64,000 nucleotides of DNA from Clostridium sp. Marseille-P299 (lineage in GTDB: Bacteria; Bacillota; Clostridia; Lachnospirales; Lachnospiraceae): the NCBI RefSeq assembly GCF_900078195.1, contig NZ_FJVE01000007.1, forward strand, positions 1,178,001 through 1,242,000. Reading direction: 5' to 3'. Below are positions 9,064-18,991 of this stretch, in pieces (position 1 is the first letter of the stretch; every line of letters begins with the position of its first letter). A program made the translations under genes and the position numbers. Under the pieces are notes generated by a model, which saw only the letters and a list, made by a program, of their open reading frames with translations, searched no databases and was not told where the DNA came from.

Positions 9064-9756
9064 TTGGAAACCGATAGGTTGTACCAAGTAGAGAAAAAGG
9101 ATATTAAAAAATTAGAAGAATTATTAACTAGATGTTTTCTCAATGATCCATTGTATTGTAAGTTTATACCCAATGAAGAAACAAGAAAAAAGTTGTTACC
9201 TGAATTATTTAAATGTGATTTAGAAGAACTTTTTAACAGTTGTGAAATTTATGCAGATAGTAAAGAATTGAATGGCATTATTGTAGTATCCGATGAATCA
9301 GAACCTTATAATGTAATTAAGTATTTTTGGGATGAGATTGTTGCAGAGTTAAAGACAGATCATTATCTTATAAAAGAAGATCCATCCTTAAAGACATTAT
9401 GGAATTTCTCCGTTGGCAGAAATTATTTGAATTCTAAATGGACAGATAAACTGAACGAAGATGATAGGTTGCATATTATATATTTAGCGGTTTCGCCAAC
9501 AATGCAACATCATGGTATATCAAGAAAATTAATTCAGACGGTTCTTGATTATGCAGATGAAAATGACTTGATGGTATCGCTAGAGACACATAATAAGCAT
9601 AATGTCTCTTTTTACGAACATTTTGGTTTTCGAACATTTGGAAGAATTGAAAAGCACTTTGATTTGGTTCAATATTGTATGATAAGAGAAACACGCAGTA
9701 GGATAGAAGCGCTTGAAATGTCTGAGGAAAAGGAAGATAAAATAGTAAATGGTTGA
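9064..9756 (+). CDS. GNAT-family N-acetyltransferase
   Basis: 230 residues with a TTG start after AAAAGAGAG. The GNAT fold is recognised by the motif A region: IIYLAVSPTMQHHGISRKLIQ (beta 4 and the acetyl-CoA pyrophosphate loop Q-x-x-G-x-S) at about residues 138-159. It is followed by VSLETHNKHNVSFYEHFGFRTFGRI, the motif B helix and 'FYEHFGF' strand. The N-terminal part (LTRCFLNDPLYCKFIP) resembles acetyltransferases of the puromycin/unknown-substrate type. The substrate cannot be told from sequence. The gene has its own promoter, a structured leader and a strong terminator, so it is monocistronic. Confidence 0.85.
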   Translation: METDRLYQVEKKDIKKLEELLTRCFLNDPLYCKFIPNEETRKKLLPELFKCDLEELFNSCEIYADSKELNGIIVVSDESEPYNVIKYFWDEIVAELKTDHYLIKEDPSLKTLWNFSVGRNYLNSKWTDKLNEDDRLHIIYLAVSPTMQHHGISRKLIQTVLDYADENDLMVSLETHNKHNVSFYEHFGFRTFGRIEKHFDLVQYCMIRETRSRIEALEMSEEKEDKIVNG

Positions 9757-9761
9757 CCGAT

Positions 9762-9791
9762 AAAAAAACTTCGCATCAGCGAAGTTTTTTT
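9762..9791. terminator. Strong bidirectional terminator
   Basis: AAAAAAACTTCGC (9762-9774), loop ATCA, then GCGAAGTTTTTTT (9779-9791). The symmetric A/T tracts serve both the GNAT gene (+) and possibly the gene on the minus strand. Confidence 0.9.
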
Positions 9792-9944
9792 GCATGTTAG
9801 TTAGTAGTTTTTACATATTATATTTGATATTAGCTAAAAATAATTTCAAAATTAGCATAATACTACAAAAATAATATAGTAAAGAAAGTAATCGTTGTCA
9901 AGTTCTTTTTGAAACGCAGATGTATTAATTGTTTAATTATCAAC

Positions 9945-11995
9945 CTAAGATAATAATATTGCACGTAATTCTTTCATACTATTCATTGGAGCAGAGCAGG
10001 CATTATTTTGACAAAGATAATAAACAATCCCTTCATCTGGAATGGGATAGTCGTTTGTATAAGGGGCAATTGTTTTTAATTTATCAGCATTCTCCTGTGT
10101 TTTAATAATAACCGTTAAATTTGGTTGGTAGATTTCAGACAGGAAACAAATGAGAGGCTCTGCATCTTTTATATCTTTCGTTACACAAATCAATTCCTTA
10201 GAAGGTGCTAAAACATGTTGTATTGCAATTAAGGAGAAACTATATGCGGCTGGATAATCTTTGATATGCCCAGTTAAGAAAGCAAGTTGTTTTGTATTAA
10301 TATCATTCCATTTTGGCTCACCACTGATTCGATAAAGCTGTGTTAAAACTAATGCAAATACTGAGTTTCCAGAAGGAATTGCACCGTCATATACTTCCTT
10401 TGGACGTTGTATTAATACTTCACCTTCCTTTGAATATAAATAACATCCTCCATCTTTTTCATCAAAAAAATTAGTAATAATGTTATTTACAATTTTAATA
10501 CAATCCTCTAAATAGGAAATATCAAATGTACTTTCATAAAGTTCTAATAAAGCCCAAGCATAAAAGGCATAATCATCTATTTTACCTTCGCCAGCAGACT
10601 CGTTATCACGATATCGCACATAAAGAGTACCCTTCCTAGTTGTAAGTTTTGTTTTAATAAAAGAATCCGCTTTTTTTGCTGCTAAAAGGCATCTTTCATC
10701 ATGCCAAATGCGAGCAGCTTTAGCAAGGGCAGCAATCATAAGACCGTTCCATGATGTTAATATTTTATCATCTTTGTGCAACTTAGTTCGTTTCAATCGA
10801 TAATCATAAAGGATTTGAAAAATGTCATCAAAGGTATATAGAAAAGGATTTGAGTTTTTTAACAAGTTCGGAATACTTTTTCCTTCAAAATTACCTTCCT
10901 CTGTAATATCGAATTGTTCATTAAAATAGTTCGCATCTTGTTTTCCTAACACCTTCATAATTTCTTCTGGTGTAAACACATAGTATTTACCCTCAATTCC
11001 TTCGCTGTCCGCATCTTGACCACAATAAAAACCACCTTGCTTATCTGTTAATTCTGCAAGGATGTATTTTATAATACGTTCACCAATATACTGGTACAAA
11101 GGTTCATTGGTTTTTTGATAGCATTCAACATAGGTGTATAGTAAAAGGGCATTATCATACAGCATTTTTTCAAAATGAGGTACAAGCCATGCATTATCAG
11201 TGGAATATCTTGAAAATCCACCTCCAATATGGTCAAAAATACCCCCTTGATACATTTTCTTCAATGTGTTTTCAACCATCGGAAGGACTTGATTGTTTTC
11301 GTGCATTTGTGAATAACGTAAAAGAAATAAGAGATTATGGGGAGTTGGAAATTTTGGAGCTGATGAAAATCCACCGTAAATAGGGTCATAGGAATGTTTA
11401 AACATTGTTACGGCTTCATGAAGTAAATCCTCTGTTGGAGCTTCGTTATTAATGACCTCCTTTTGCTGTAAATAACGTAACATATCGTTTCCAAAACTCA
11501 ATAACTGCGTTTTATCAGTCCTCCATACTTCAGAAACTCTTTGGATAAGTTCCATTAATCCTAATAATCCATTTCTCGTATTCTTAGGTAGATAAGTGCC
11601 CGAATAAAAAGGTAATTGATCTGCAGTCATAAGAATTGTAAGAGGCCAACCACCATGTCCATGCATTGCCTGACATACAGCCATGTAAACAGCATCGATG
11701 TCGGGTCTTTCTTCACGGTCTACTTTAATGGAAACAAAAGTATTATTTAAAAGAGCAGCGACTTCTTCATCTTCAAAGGATTCACGTTCCATAACGTGGC
11801 ACCAGTGGCAAGTACTTAGATAATACCAATTCAGCTATACCCAATAGATAAAAAAATAGGCTTATTTTCAGCCTTTGCTTTCTGAAAAGCTTCGTTGCCC
11901 CATGGATACCATTTTACTGGATTATATGCATGTTGCAATAAATACGGAGATTTTTCATCAATTAATCTATTGGGTATTTTACTTGAATTAGTCAT
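9945..11995 (-). pseudogene. yyaL: YyaL/DUF255 thioredoxin-like protein, broken by a 20-bp insertion
   Basis: Members of this family are about 670-690 residues, with an N-terminal thioredoxin-like domain and a C-terminal alpha-barrel. The start at 11995 (MTNSSKIPN) has AAAAGGAGGTGAT just upstream. The N-terminal 53 codons ([20 protein letters not shown] ... PIFLSIGYS) run into TGA. The rest begins in another frame at STCHWCHVMERESFEDEEVA and continues for over 600 codons to 9945. Removing the 20 bases 11814-11833 would join GYS to TCHWCH in one frame. The break falls exactly before the conserved CHWCH. Everything downstream looks well preserved (APKFPTPHNLLFLLRY, HFEKMLYDNALLL, SWNGLMIAAL). 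This suggests a recent mutation or a sequence error. Confidence 0.85.
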
Positions 11996-12019
11996 AACAT
12001 CACCTCCTTTTTTAATCAT

Positions 12020-12377
12020 ACCTTAGTATCCACTTATTAACAAGAAAACATGCACGACAAAAGGGGATTTTCACGTAAGATATGGTGAATAATCCCCTTT
12101 ATAATATGAGAGTAATGTGAGAGATGTTGTTTTACCTGGAATTCAGGTTACTGTATGACAAATGTTGCTCCTTTCTACAGATGCTAGAGAGTAAATATTG
12201 CTCTCTAATATAATATATTCGTAATGTCGAATTTTGACACATCATAATTAAAATTAAGGAAACCATTAATATATTGTATTTAAGTAAACATTTTGATAAA
12301 ATCTTATTAAGACATTAAGAGAAACGAAAATAGATATATATGCCTAATTTTACGAATTTTCTATTTTTCTGTATATT
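12020..12377. other. Divergent intergenic region with hairpins
   Basis: Between the divergent yyaL pseudogene and the histidine kinase. It has a strong hairpin AAAAGGGGATTTTCAC (12059-12074) with GTGAATAATCCCCTTT (12085-12100). On the minus strand this is followed by TTTT, but no gene in that direction precedes it. A second hairpin AGAGAG/CTCTCT lies at about 12189-12209. No gene is seen. Confidence 0.5.
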
Positions 12378-13526
12378 ATGTGGTATAATGAAAGCAAAAT
12401 GTGGTATCGCACGCTTGTGTGCAATACTTTATTTTATTGTTTGGAAAGGTGTGGTGGGAATATCAAAAAACTAGAGATTTCTTTCAAAGATACCTTTTTT
12501 GCTATTAGCATTTACCTTATAAGCACCTTAATTGCAGTAATCTCTAATTATTTAGAGGTAAGTGATAATAATGTTATAGCTCTTTACATATTTGCAATCG
12601 TAATTATTTGTTTAAAAACAAAGGGATATACTTATGGAATTATTGCAAGCATAAGTTTTATAATGCAGGCGTTATATTTAAAAATAAAATGTGAGCCATT
12701 CACAATTATTATTATGTTACTAATTTCAATTATTTTAAGCAATTATGTGAAGAAACTAAGGGAAAAGGCTTTTGTAGCATATGAAAATGAGAAAATAGCA
12801 AAAGAAATGGCACAAAATCAACATCATATAATACTTGCTACCGAACGAGAACTAATTAGAAGCAACCTACTTCGTGCTATTTCTCATGATTTGAGAACAC
12901 CATTAACTACAATTTCAGGTTCTGCTTCAGCAATTTTAGGTATGAATACAATGGATAAAGCGGTGATTAATCGTATGGCTACAAGTATTAAAGAGGATTG
13001 CAATTGGCTGATTCATATGGTAGAGAATCTACTAGCAATAACTAAAATTAGTGATACAAATCAGATTTTAACTAAGACAGAAGAATTAGTAGAAGAAGTG
13101 GTGTCTGAGGCTTGTTCGCGTATCAAGAGCAGCTATCCAGAAGCGAAATTAAAGATTTTAGTTCCGGATGAAATTATTTTGCTGCCAATGGAGTTTACGT
13201 TAATAGAACAAGTTTTATTTAATTTAATAGAAAATTCAATTAAATATTCAAAGGATAATGGTAATGTTATGATTACTGTGAGTAAATTAGATAACCAAGT
13301 ATCCTTTGAAGTAAGAGATCATGGGATTGGACTTAGTGATAAATTACTGAAAAGCATGTTCCATAGCACCATGGATTTTAATGATGATACAGATAACAAG
13401 CGAGGAATGGGGATTGGATTAACGATTTGTCATTCTATTATAAAGGCTCATAAAGGTGAGATAACAGCGCAGAATGCTAAAGATGGAGGAGCTGTATTTA
13501 CATTTTATTTGCCAATAGAAGAATAG
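12378..13526 (+). CDS. Sensor histidine kinase, KdpD-like C-terminal form
   Basis: Longest frame 382 residues. The N-terminal part holds three or four membrane helices (about residues 38-120, DUF4118-like). A coiled stretch follows, then HisKA with RAISHDLRTPLTTISGS (His170) and HATPase_c with NLIENSIKYS (N box), VRDHGIGLSD (G1) and GMGIGLTICHSI (G2). KdpD aligns in the H-box region, but the large cytosolic KdpD and universal-stress domains are absent. The annotated ATG lies at the upstream edge of an extended -10 box (TGGTATAAT, 12381-12389), so the true start is later. ATG 12399, TTG 12441 or a rare codon after GGAAAGGTGTGG (12443-12454) are possible. The response regulator follows 42 bases later; no kdpFABC genes are nearby. 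Confidence 0.88.
   Translation: MWYNESKMWYRTLVCNTLFYCLERCGGNIKKLEISFKDTFFAISIYLISTLIAVISNYLEVSDNNVIALYIFAIVIICLKTKGYTYGIIASISFIMQALYLKIKCEPFTIIIMLLISIILSNYVKKLREKAFVAYENEKIAKEMAQNQHHIILATERELIRSNLLRAISHDLRTPLTTISGSASAILGMNTMDKAVINRMATSIKEDCNWLIHMVENLLAITKISDTNQILTKTEELVEEVVSEACSRIKSSYPEAKLKILVPDEIILLPMEFTLIEQVLFNLIENSIKYSKDNGNVMITVSKLDNQVSFEVRDHGIGLSDKLLKSMFHSTMDFNDDTDNKRGMGIGLTICHSIIKAHKGEITAQNAKDGGAVFTFYLPIEE
12381..12389 (+). promoter_or_regulatory. Extended -10 promoter element
   Basis: TGG followed by TATAAT (12384-12389) with no good -35 box. It overlaps the first codons of the longest kinase frame, and so argues for a later start codon. Confidence 0.5.
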
Positions 13527-13568
13527 ATGACATGAATGAAAAAAATCATTTTGAATGGAGTGATTCGT

Positions 13569-14270
13569 ATGAAAGAGTGGAGTGTTTTAATTATTGAGGA
13601 CGAAAAATCGATTTGTAATTTCCTATCAACGATTTTAACGAATAATGGGTACATAACGAGAACGGCAATGACTGGTACAGAGGCAATTCAGCAAATAAAA
13701 AAACAGGTACCAGATATGATTTTACTGGATTTAGGTCTTCCAGATATGGATGGAACTAAGATTTTAGAAATGGTCCGTAAAACCTCTGACCTACCAATTA
13801 TCGTGATATCAGCGAGAGGAAAAGAAGAAGAGAAAGTAAAAGCTCTTGATTTAGGCGCGGATGATTATTTAAGCAAACCCTTTGGTACGAATGAACTGCT
13901 TGCTAGGATGCGAACAGAGGTTAGACACAGTATACGTAAAAATCACATCAAGGTAAATCAAAGACCATATCGCCATCGCGGGCTAGTTATAGATTTTGAA
14001 AAGCATAGCATTCAGTTAGATGGTAATTACATACATCTAACGCAAAATGAATATAAAATTGTAACTTTACTTGCTGAAAATGCAGGGAAAGTTTTAACAC
14101 ATTCTCATATTATTCATCATATATGGGGATTTCAAAATGGTGAGGATAATAAGATTTTAAGAGTAAATATGGCAAATATCCGAAGAAAATTTGAAAAAAA
14201 TCCAGCTGAGCCTATGTATATTTTTACAGAAGTAGGAATTGGATATCGTATGCCAGAATCGGAAGCGTAG
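13569..14270 (+). CDS. kdpE: KdpE-like OmpR-family response regulator
   Basis: 233 residues from the ATG at 13569, preferred because TGGAGTG lies upstream; a longer frame starts at 13536. The receiver domain has the acidic pair (IIEDE), phospho-acceptor Asp in ILLDLGLPDMDG, Ser in VISARGKEEE and Lys in ADDYLSKPFG. The winged-helix effector has LTQNEYKIVTLLAENAGKVL and TEVGIGYRM, as in KdpE. It partners the kinase just upstream. Its target cannot be the kdp operon locally, as none is present; the next gene is a small membrane protein 34 bases on. Confidence 0.9.
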   Translation: MKEWSVLIIEDEKSICNFLSTILTNNGYITRTAMTGTEAIQQIKKQVPDMILLDLGLPDMDGTKILEMVRKTSDLPIIVISARGKEEEKVKALDLGADDYLSKPFGTNELLARMRTEVRHSIRKNHIKVNQRPYRHRGLVIDFEKHSIQLDGNYIHLTQNEYKIVTLLAENAGKVLTHSHIIHHIWGFQNGEDNKILRVNMANIRRKFEKNPAEPMYIFTEVGIGYRMPESEA

Positions 14271-14304
14271 TAATTAAACTGAATGAAAGGGCAGGAAGAA
14301 GATA

Positions 14305-14823
14305 ATGAATCGATACAAATCTTTAAAAGTAAAAGTTATAACATCCTTTATTATCATTCTTTTTGTCATGACCTTTGTGACCTTTTGTATGAATGATATA
14401 TCTTTTAATGAGAATGAAGAAAATATATTAGTCATGCAGCAATATATCAATGAATATGGGAACACATCCAATATAGATGAGAATGCATCCAGTATCGATG
14501 GATATCTGTTTGCAAGCACACAAAAGTTCACGAAAAATATCATAGTATATGAATTAAATGTACGGAATGCCTCCCATAGCTTTGTAATAACCGATCGGAT
14601 TACGGAGAATCGATTACATTCTTCCAATAACGATGATGATGGTTTCGTAAGAGTAGTCTTTATGCCGGCTGTTTTCACAACAAGTTTTTACTATATATTT
14701 CATATGGTACGAAAATGGTTTACGAGTAATGTTTTTTGCTTATCATTTCTTATTGAATTAGTAATTACTTATATACATAAACGGGATGGTAAGAAACGTG
14801 GTCCCCTTATTATATTTAATTAA
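14305..14823 (+). CDS. Small membrane protein of unknown function
   Basis: 172 residues with a good GGCAGGAAGAAGATA ribosome site. There is one N-terminal hydrophobic helix (about residues 11-28) preceded by KSLKVKV, a polar extracytoplasmic stretch, and weaker hydrophobic segments at about 118-133 and 144-156. No family is recognised. It follows the KdpDE-like pair closely, so it may be co-transcribed with it. Confidence 0.6.
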   Translation: MNRYKSLKVKVITSFIIILFVMTFVTFCMNDISFNENEENILVMQQYINEYGNTSNIDENASSIDGYLFASTQKFTKNIIVYELNVRNASHSFVITDRITENRLHSSNNDDDGFVRVVFMPAVFTTSFYYIFHMVRKWFTSNVFCLSFLIELVITYIHKRDGKKRGPLIIFN

Positions 14824-14862
14824 AAACAAAATAATATAATAAAATAAACGGGGGATTTCATT

Positions 14863-17040
14863 GTGAATAAAGAAGTTAGACCATTTTTTATAGGAACTAT
14901 ACTTGTAATAATGCTTGCCTTTGTTTCAATATTTGGATTGGGCAGTATAAAAGGTGCCAATAACATGCGTTTTGGTATCGATATCCGTGGTGGTGTAGAG
15001 GCTGTTTATGAGCCAGTAGATTTAGATAGAAAACCAACAGAAGCAGAATTAGAATCAGCAAAAAGTATTATAGAAACACGTCTTGATGCAAATAACATAT
15101 TAGATCGTGAAGTAACAAGCGATAATGAAGATGGAACTATCATCGTTCGATTTCCTTGGAAGTCGGATGAAACAGATTTTAATCCAGAAAAAGCAATCGC
15201 TGAACTTGGTGAGACGGCAAAACTTACGTTCCGTGATTCAAACGGTAATGTAATGATTGATGGTTCTTACGTTAAAAATAGTGAGGTCAGAAGAAATCCT
15301 CAGACCAATGCACCAATGGTTACTTTAGAGTTTGATAGCGAAGGTAGTAAGATATTTGCAAACGTAACAAAAGAATTACTAAACAAACCAATGAGTATCT
15401 ATATGGATGAAGAAAAAATATTTACTGCTCAAGTATCTGCAGTAATCAAAAATGGTCAATCCGTAATAGAAGGAATTGGTACCATGGATGAAGCAAAAGA
15501 TTTGTCAACGAAAATTAATGCAGGTGCTCTACCATTTTCCATGAAAACCACCAATCATAGTACAATCAGTCCAAGCTTGGGAAGCGGGGCTTTGAATGTC
15601 ATGATAAAAGCAGGAGTAATTGCTTTTATTTTCATATGCTTATTCATGATGTTTTATTATAAATTACCAGGTGCTATTACTTGTATTGCCTTGGTATTTC
15701 AGACGGCTTGTCAATTGCTGTTGTTATCTGTACCTCAATTTACACTTACATTGCCAGGTATTGCTGGTTTAATCCTTTCTCTTGGAATGGCAGTGGATGC
15801 GAACATCATTATTTCTGAACGTATCGGTGAAGAATTAAATAAAGGAAAGAGTATACGTTCGGCAATAAAAGAAGGATATCAAAATGCATTCAGTTCCGTT
15901 TTTGATGGTAATATGACAACTGGTATTGTTGCTATTATATTAATGATATTTGGTTCTGGTACAATGCTAAGTTTTGGATATTCCTTATTAACAGGTGTTA
16001 TACTTAACTTTTTAGTAGTTGCTATTACAAAGAAGCTTTTAAATAGTATTTTAGGCTTTCGAAAGTTATATGATGAGAAATATTTCAGAATTAAAAAAGA
16101 GAAGAAGACAATTCACTTTTATGAAAAGAGATATATACCATATATAATTTCTTGTGTTCTAATTATTGGTGGTATTTTAATTTGTATCTTTAAGGGAGTT
16201 AATCTTGATACAAGTTTTGTCGGTGGAGCAATGTTAAAATATAGCTACACTGGTGAAGTAGATATTACAAAGAGTGAACAAGCGGCAACTGAGGCATTAA
16301 ACCGCCCTGCATCCATCCAAGTAACAACGGATTTGATTACCAAAGAACAAAAGATGGTAGTTACACTTGCAGGAAATGAAGGCTTGTCTCCAGAGGATCA
16401 AACCATATTAGCAGATGAATTAGCAAAAGTTAATCCAGATGTAAGTATGGAATTATCGGAATCTTACATTGTAGAGCCTTATATTGGTAGACAAGCTTTA
16501 ATGAATTCAGCAAAGGCGATTATACTTGCATCTGTATTTATTGTGGTATACGTAGCAATTCGTTTCTCAACCATATCAGGAATTTCCGCAGGTATTATGG
16601 CGTTAATCGCCCTTATTCATGATAACGCAATTGTACTATTTGTATTTGCGGTGTTTGGTATTCCGCTAAATGATGCTTTCGTCGCGGTAACCTTAACCAT
16701 TATAGGTTATTCCATTAATGATACCATTGTTATTTATGACCGTATCAGAGAAAATCAAAAGAATGAGAAATTATCTTTGGTAGAATTATTAAATAATAGT
16801 GTTACGCAGACAATAGGACGTTCAATTAATACTTCCTTAGCAACGGTTGTGTGTATATTATTAGTATTTATTTTCTCTTATCTCTATGGAATACAGTCAA
16901 TTGTAGTATTCTCATTACCAATGTTATTTGGTTTGATTACGGGATGCTATTCAACCATCTGTATCGCTGGTACCTTATGGGTATCTTGGAGAAAGTTTAT
17001 TACAAAACGCAAAGAAACGAAACAAGGCATAGCTGCATAA
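14863..17040 (+). CDS. secDF: Protein translocase SecDF (fused)
   Basis: 725 residues, the SecD-SecF fusion seen in many Firmicutes. It uses the proton gradient to help pull exported proteins through SecYEG. The SecD half has the first helix, FGIDIRGGVEAVYEP (conserved GxDxxGG), the P1 periplasmic head, and a five-helix bundle with LSLGMAVDANIIISERIGEE (conserved Asp). The SecF half starts around residue 400 with GVNLDTSFVGGAMLKY and carries LIHDNAIVLFVFAVFG and IGYSINDTIVIYDRIRE. The start is GTG after CGGGGGA. It stands alone, with no yajC, and ends in a large hairpin terminator. Confidence 0.97.
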   Translation: MNKEVRPFFIGTILVIMLAFVSIFGLGSIKGANNMRFGIDIRGGVEAVYEPVDLDRKPTEAELESAKSIIETRLDANNILDREVTSDNEDGTIIVRFPWKSDETDFNPEKAIAELGETAKLTFRDSNGNVMIDGSYVKNSEVRRNPQTNAPMVTLEFDSEGSKIFANVTKELLNKPMSIYMDEEKIFTAQVSAVIKNGQSVIEGIGTMDEAKDLSTKINAGALPFSMKTTNHSTISPSLGSGALNVMIKAGVIAFIFICLFMMFYYKLPGAITCIALVFQTACQLLLLSVPQFTLTLPGIAGLILSLGMAVDANIIISERIGEELNKGKSIRSAIKEGYQNAFSSVFDGNMTTGIVAIILMIFGSGTMLSFGYSLLTGVILNFLVVAITKKLLNSILGFRKLYDEKYFRIKKEKKTIHFYEKRYIPYIISCVLIIGGILICIFKGVNLDTSFVGGAMLKYSYTGEVDITKSEQAATEALNRPASIQVTTDLITKEQKMVVTLAGNEGLSPEDQTILADELAKVNPDVSMELSESYIVEPYIGRQALMNSAKAIILASVFIVVYVAIRFSTISGISAGIMALIALIHDNAIVLFVFAVFGIPLNDAFVAVTLTIIGYSINDTIVIYDRIRENQKNEKLSLVELLNNSVTQTIGRSINTSLATVVCILLVFIFSYLYGIQSIVVFSLPMLFGLITGCYSTICIAGTLWVSWRKFITKRKETKQGIAA

Positions 17041-17060
17041 AGTTAGTTGTTTGAGTTTAT

Positions 17061-17155
17061 GAGGTGCTGTCTTACATACAATATTTTATAGGTGTTCATG
17101 TTTCATCCATGAAAAACACTGTATGAAAGTTGTCTGTGAGATGGCATCTTTTTTT
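17061..17155 (+). terminator. Long-stem terminator after secDF
   Basis: GAGGTGCTGTCTT (17061-17073) pairs with GAGATGGCATCTT (17138-17150) through 13 Watson-Crick or G-U pairs. An inner GTGTTCATG/CATGAAAAACAC hairpin sits inside, and a run of seven T follows. Confidence 0.75.
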
Positions 17156-17312
17156 CATTATAAGAAATAAAATCATAAGTGCTTTGTCTTATAGGAGATT
17201 CAATGTTTGTTCAAAATATAGTATGCGCCTTATTAAAAATATGTTATGATATTAGCTAGTAAGTAGTGCTATTTAAGACGATTGGATGAATAAGGAGCAG
17301 TGATATTTTCAT

Positions 17313-18401
17313 ATGGAAGACTGTTTGTTTGATGGTAAGGAATTGTGTGTATTTGAGCTAAAAGATAATCTAGGTTATTATGATAATGACCTTGTGATTT
17401 CATGGAAAGAACTTGCACATGATAAAAAACTACTATGTCCAGAATGCGGCGCTAAAGTAAGACTTGCGGCTGGACAAATTGTTGAGCCATACTTTGCGCA
17501 TTATGATAAAAAGGAATGTTCTTACGGGAATACAATAGAATCAGAAGAATCTAGGAAAGCAAAACGCTTACTTTATCTACTTTTAAAAGAGAGTTTTCCA
17601 AATCATGAGATACATGCAAGATATAAATTACGAAATGGTTTATATTCAACTCTTTATGTGATTCAACCAAATGGAAGGGATATTGCTTTTGAGTATCGTC
17701 GACAAACTCTTTCGGTAGAACAATATAAAATAAGAGAGTCCTATTATAAAGAGCAAAATATAATCTCCATCTTCGTACTTGCAAATGAATTAGACAAGGA
17801 TGAAAAACAATTATCCTGGTATCAAGATTTGATACATAAATCAATGAATTATGCATTGTTTCTTAATGTTTTTAAGGAAACACTTCTTTTTAAAAAGAGC
17901 TTTGAATATGCTATCAATGGAAGTAGAAGAATTGAGATATTTAGTAAGGAATATAAAATACAAGAACTAAAGATGGATCAAGAGGGCAATTTTAATTGTG
18001 ATTTTGAAGAAGAATGTAATGAATTTCAGAAACAATTAGAGGATCGTATTAAAAAGTTAGAGAGAGAACTAAGAGAAGTAAGAGAGCGACAGTTAAAAGA
18101 ACAAAGAGAGTTAAGAGAGGCCAGAATAAGGCAAGAAAGAGAATTAAGAGAGGCGAAAGAAAGGGAAGCCATTCGGTATCAAAAATATCGTGAGTCAATA
18201 AGGCTAAAGGAATTAGAAAAGCAAGGTAGTGAGTTGCAACAAAGAGCTATGAGTCTTGAGTCAAAGAAACAACTTCCAGATTGGGTTAGACCAGATATTT
18301 TAAAGACAGCCATTCAATACATGAATAACGGCGAAGGACATCTTGTATCAGATAAATATCGTCAACTGATTATAGAGCTAGGTCTTTATAATACTAGGTA
18401 G
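17313..18401 (+). CDS. CoiA-like competence protein
   Basis: 362 residues. An N-terminal zinc-ribbon-like segment has LLCPECGAKVRLAAG and PYFAHYDKKECSYGN, characteristic of CoiA. A nuclease-like middle part follows (YVIQPNGRDIAFEYRRQTLS, matching the D-x(n)-E-x-R pattern of that PD-(D/E)XK-type fold). Residues about 235-305 form a long coiled coil rich in Arg/Glu (RELREVRERQ repeats). A short helical tail starts DWVRPDILKTAIQYM. CoiA takes part in processing DNA taken up during transformation in streptococci. Together with comEA and comEC 38-42 kb away it supports DNA-uptake capacity, but its role here is inferred. Confidence 0.75.
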   Translation: MEDCLFDGKELCVFELKDNLGYYDNDLVISWKELAHDKKLLCPECGAKVRLAAGQIVEPYFAHYDKKECSYGNTIESEESRKAKRLLYLLLKESFPNHEIHARYKLRNGLYSTLYVIQPNGRDIAFEYRRQTLSVEQYKIRESYYKEQNIISIFVLANELDKDEKQLSWYQDLIHKSMNYALFLNVFKETLLFKKSFEYAINGSRRIEIFSKEYKIQELKMDQEGNFNCDFEEECNEFQKQLEDRIKKLERELREVRERQLKEQRELREARIRQERELREAKEREAIRYQKYRESIRLKELEKQGSELQQRAMSLESKKQLPDWVRPDILKTAIQYMNNGEGHLVSDKYRQLIIELGLYNTR

Positions 18402-18500
18402 GATTCAGTTATTAATCACATATAACTCTGAGTAGGTAACAAGGCTTGGTATAAGCCGCCTTACTCAGTTTGATGCATACGTAACAATGATATAACACTC

Positions 18501-18533
18501 AAAAGGGGTGCTGATTGAAAATCCCAACACCCC
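18501..18533 (-). terminator. Terminator of trxA (minus strand)
   Basis: GGGGTGCTG (18505-18513) pairs with CAACACCCC (18525-18533) with one mismatch. Read on the minus strand it is followed by TTTT. Confidence 0.65.
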
Positions 18534-18563
18534 ATTAGATGTATAATTGTTATGGTTATGTTT

Positions 18564-18878
18564 TTAAGCATTTAATAATTCTAAGATAGATTCCTTTGGC
18601 TTAAGTCCAACGGAGCTTGCAGTTACTTTTCCTTCATTCACTACAATAAGTGTTGGAATGCTCATTACTTTAAACATTTGAGCAAGATCTGGATGCTCAT
18701 CAATGTTTATTTTGCCTACTTTTATTTCTTCTCCTTTTTCTTTTGAGATTTCTTCAACCAGTGGAGCAATCATACGGCAAGGGCCGCACCATGGTGCCCA
18801 AAAATCTATTAAAACTGGAACTTTTGAAGATAAAACTTCACTCTTAAAATTATGCTTTGTTAATGTTAATATTGACAT
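18564..18878 (-). CDS. trxA: Thioredoxin
   Basis: 104 residues, the usual length. The redox site WCGPC (Cys31, Cys34) is in IDFWAPWCGPCRM, and the cis-proline loop SIPTLIVV is present. TAGGAGGT sits seven bases before the ATG. It is cytosolic and reduces protein disulfides. It is divergent from a Crp/Fnr-type regulator across about 113 bases, and an ArsC-fold redox protein follows that regulator, so a small redox-response group is plausible. Confidence 0.97.
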   Translation of the reverse strand: MSILTLTKHNFKSEVLSSKVPVLIDFWAPWCGPCRMIAPLVEEISKEKGEEIKVGKINIDEHPDLAQMFKVMSIPTLIVVNEGKVTASSVGLKPKESILELLNA

Positions 18879-18991
18879 TAATCATACCTCCTAAGGGAAC
18901 GTTCATTTATGATACATTATATGCATTTAAGGCAAATGTTTCTGTGATAAAGTTACGGAATCATTCTGCCTAATATGACAGTAACCAACAT

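Noticed and set aside
12378..14270. Complete kdp potassium-uptake locus
   Set aside because: Only a shortened KdpD-like kinase and KdpE-like regulator are present; no pump subunits.
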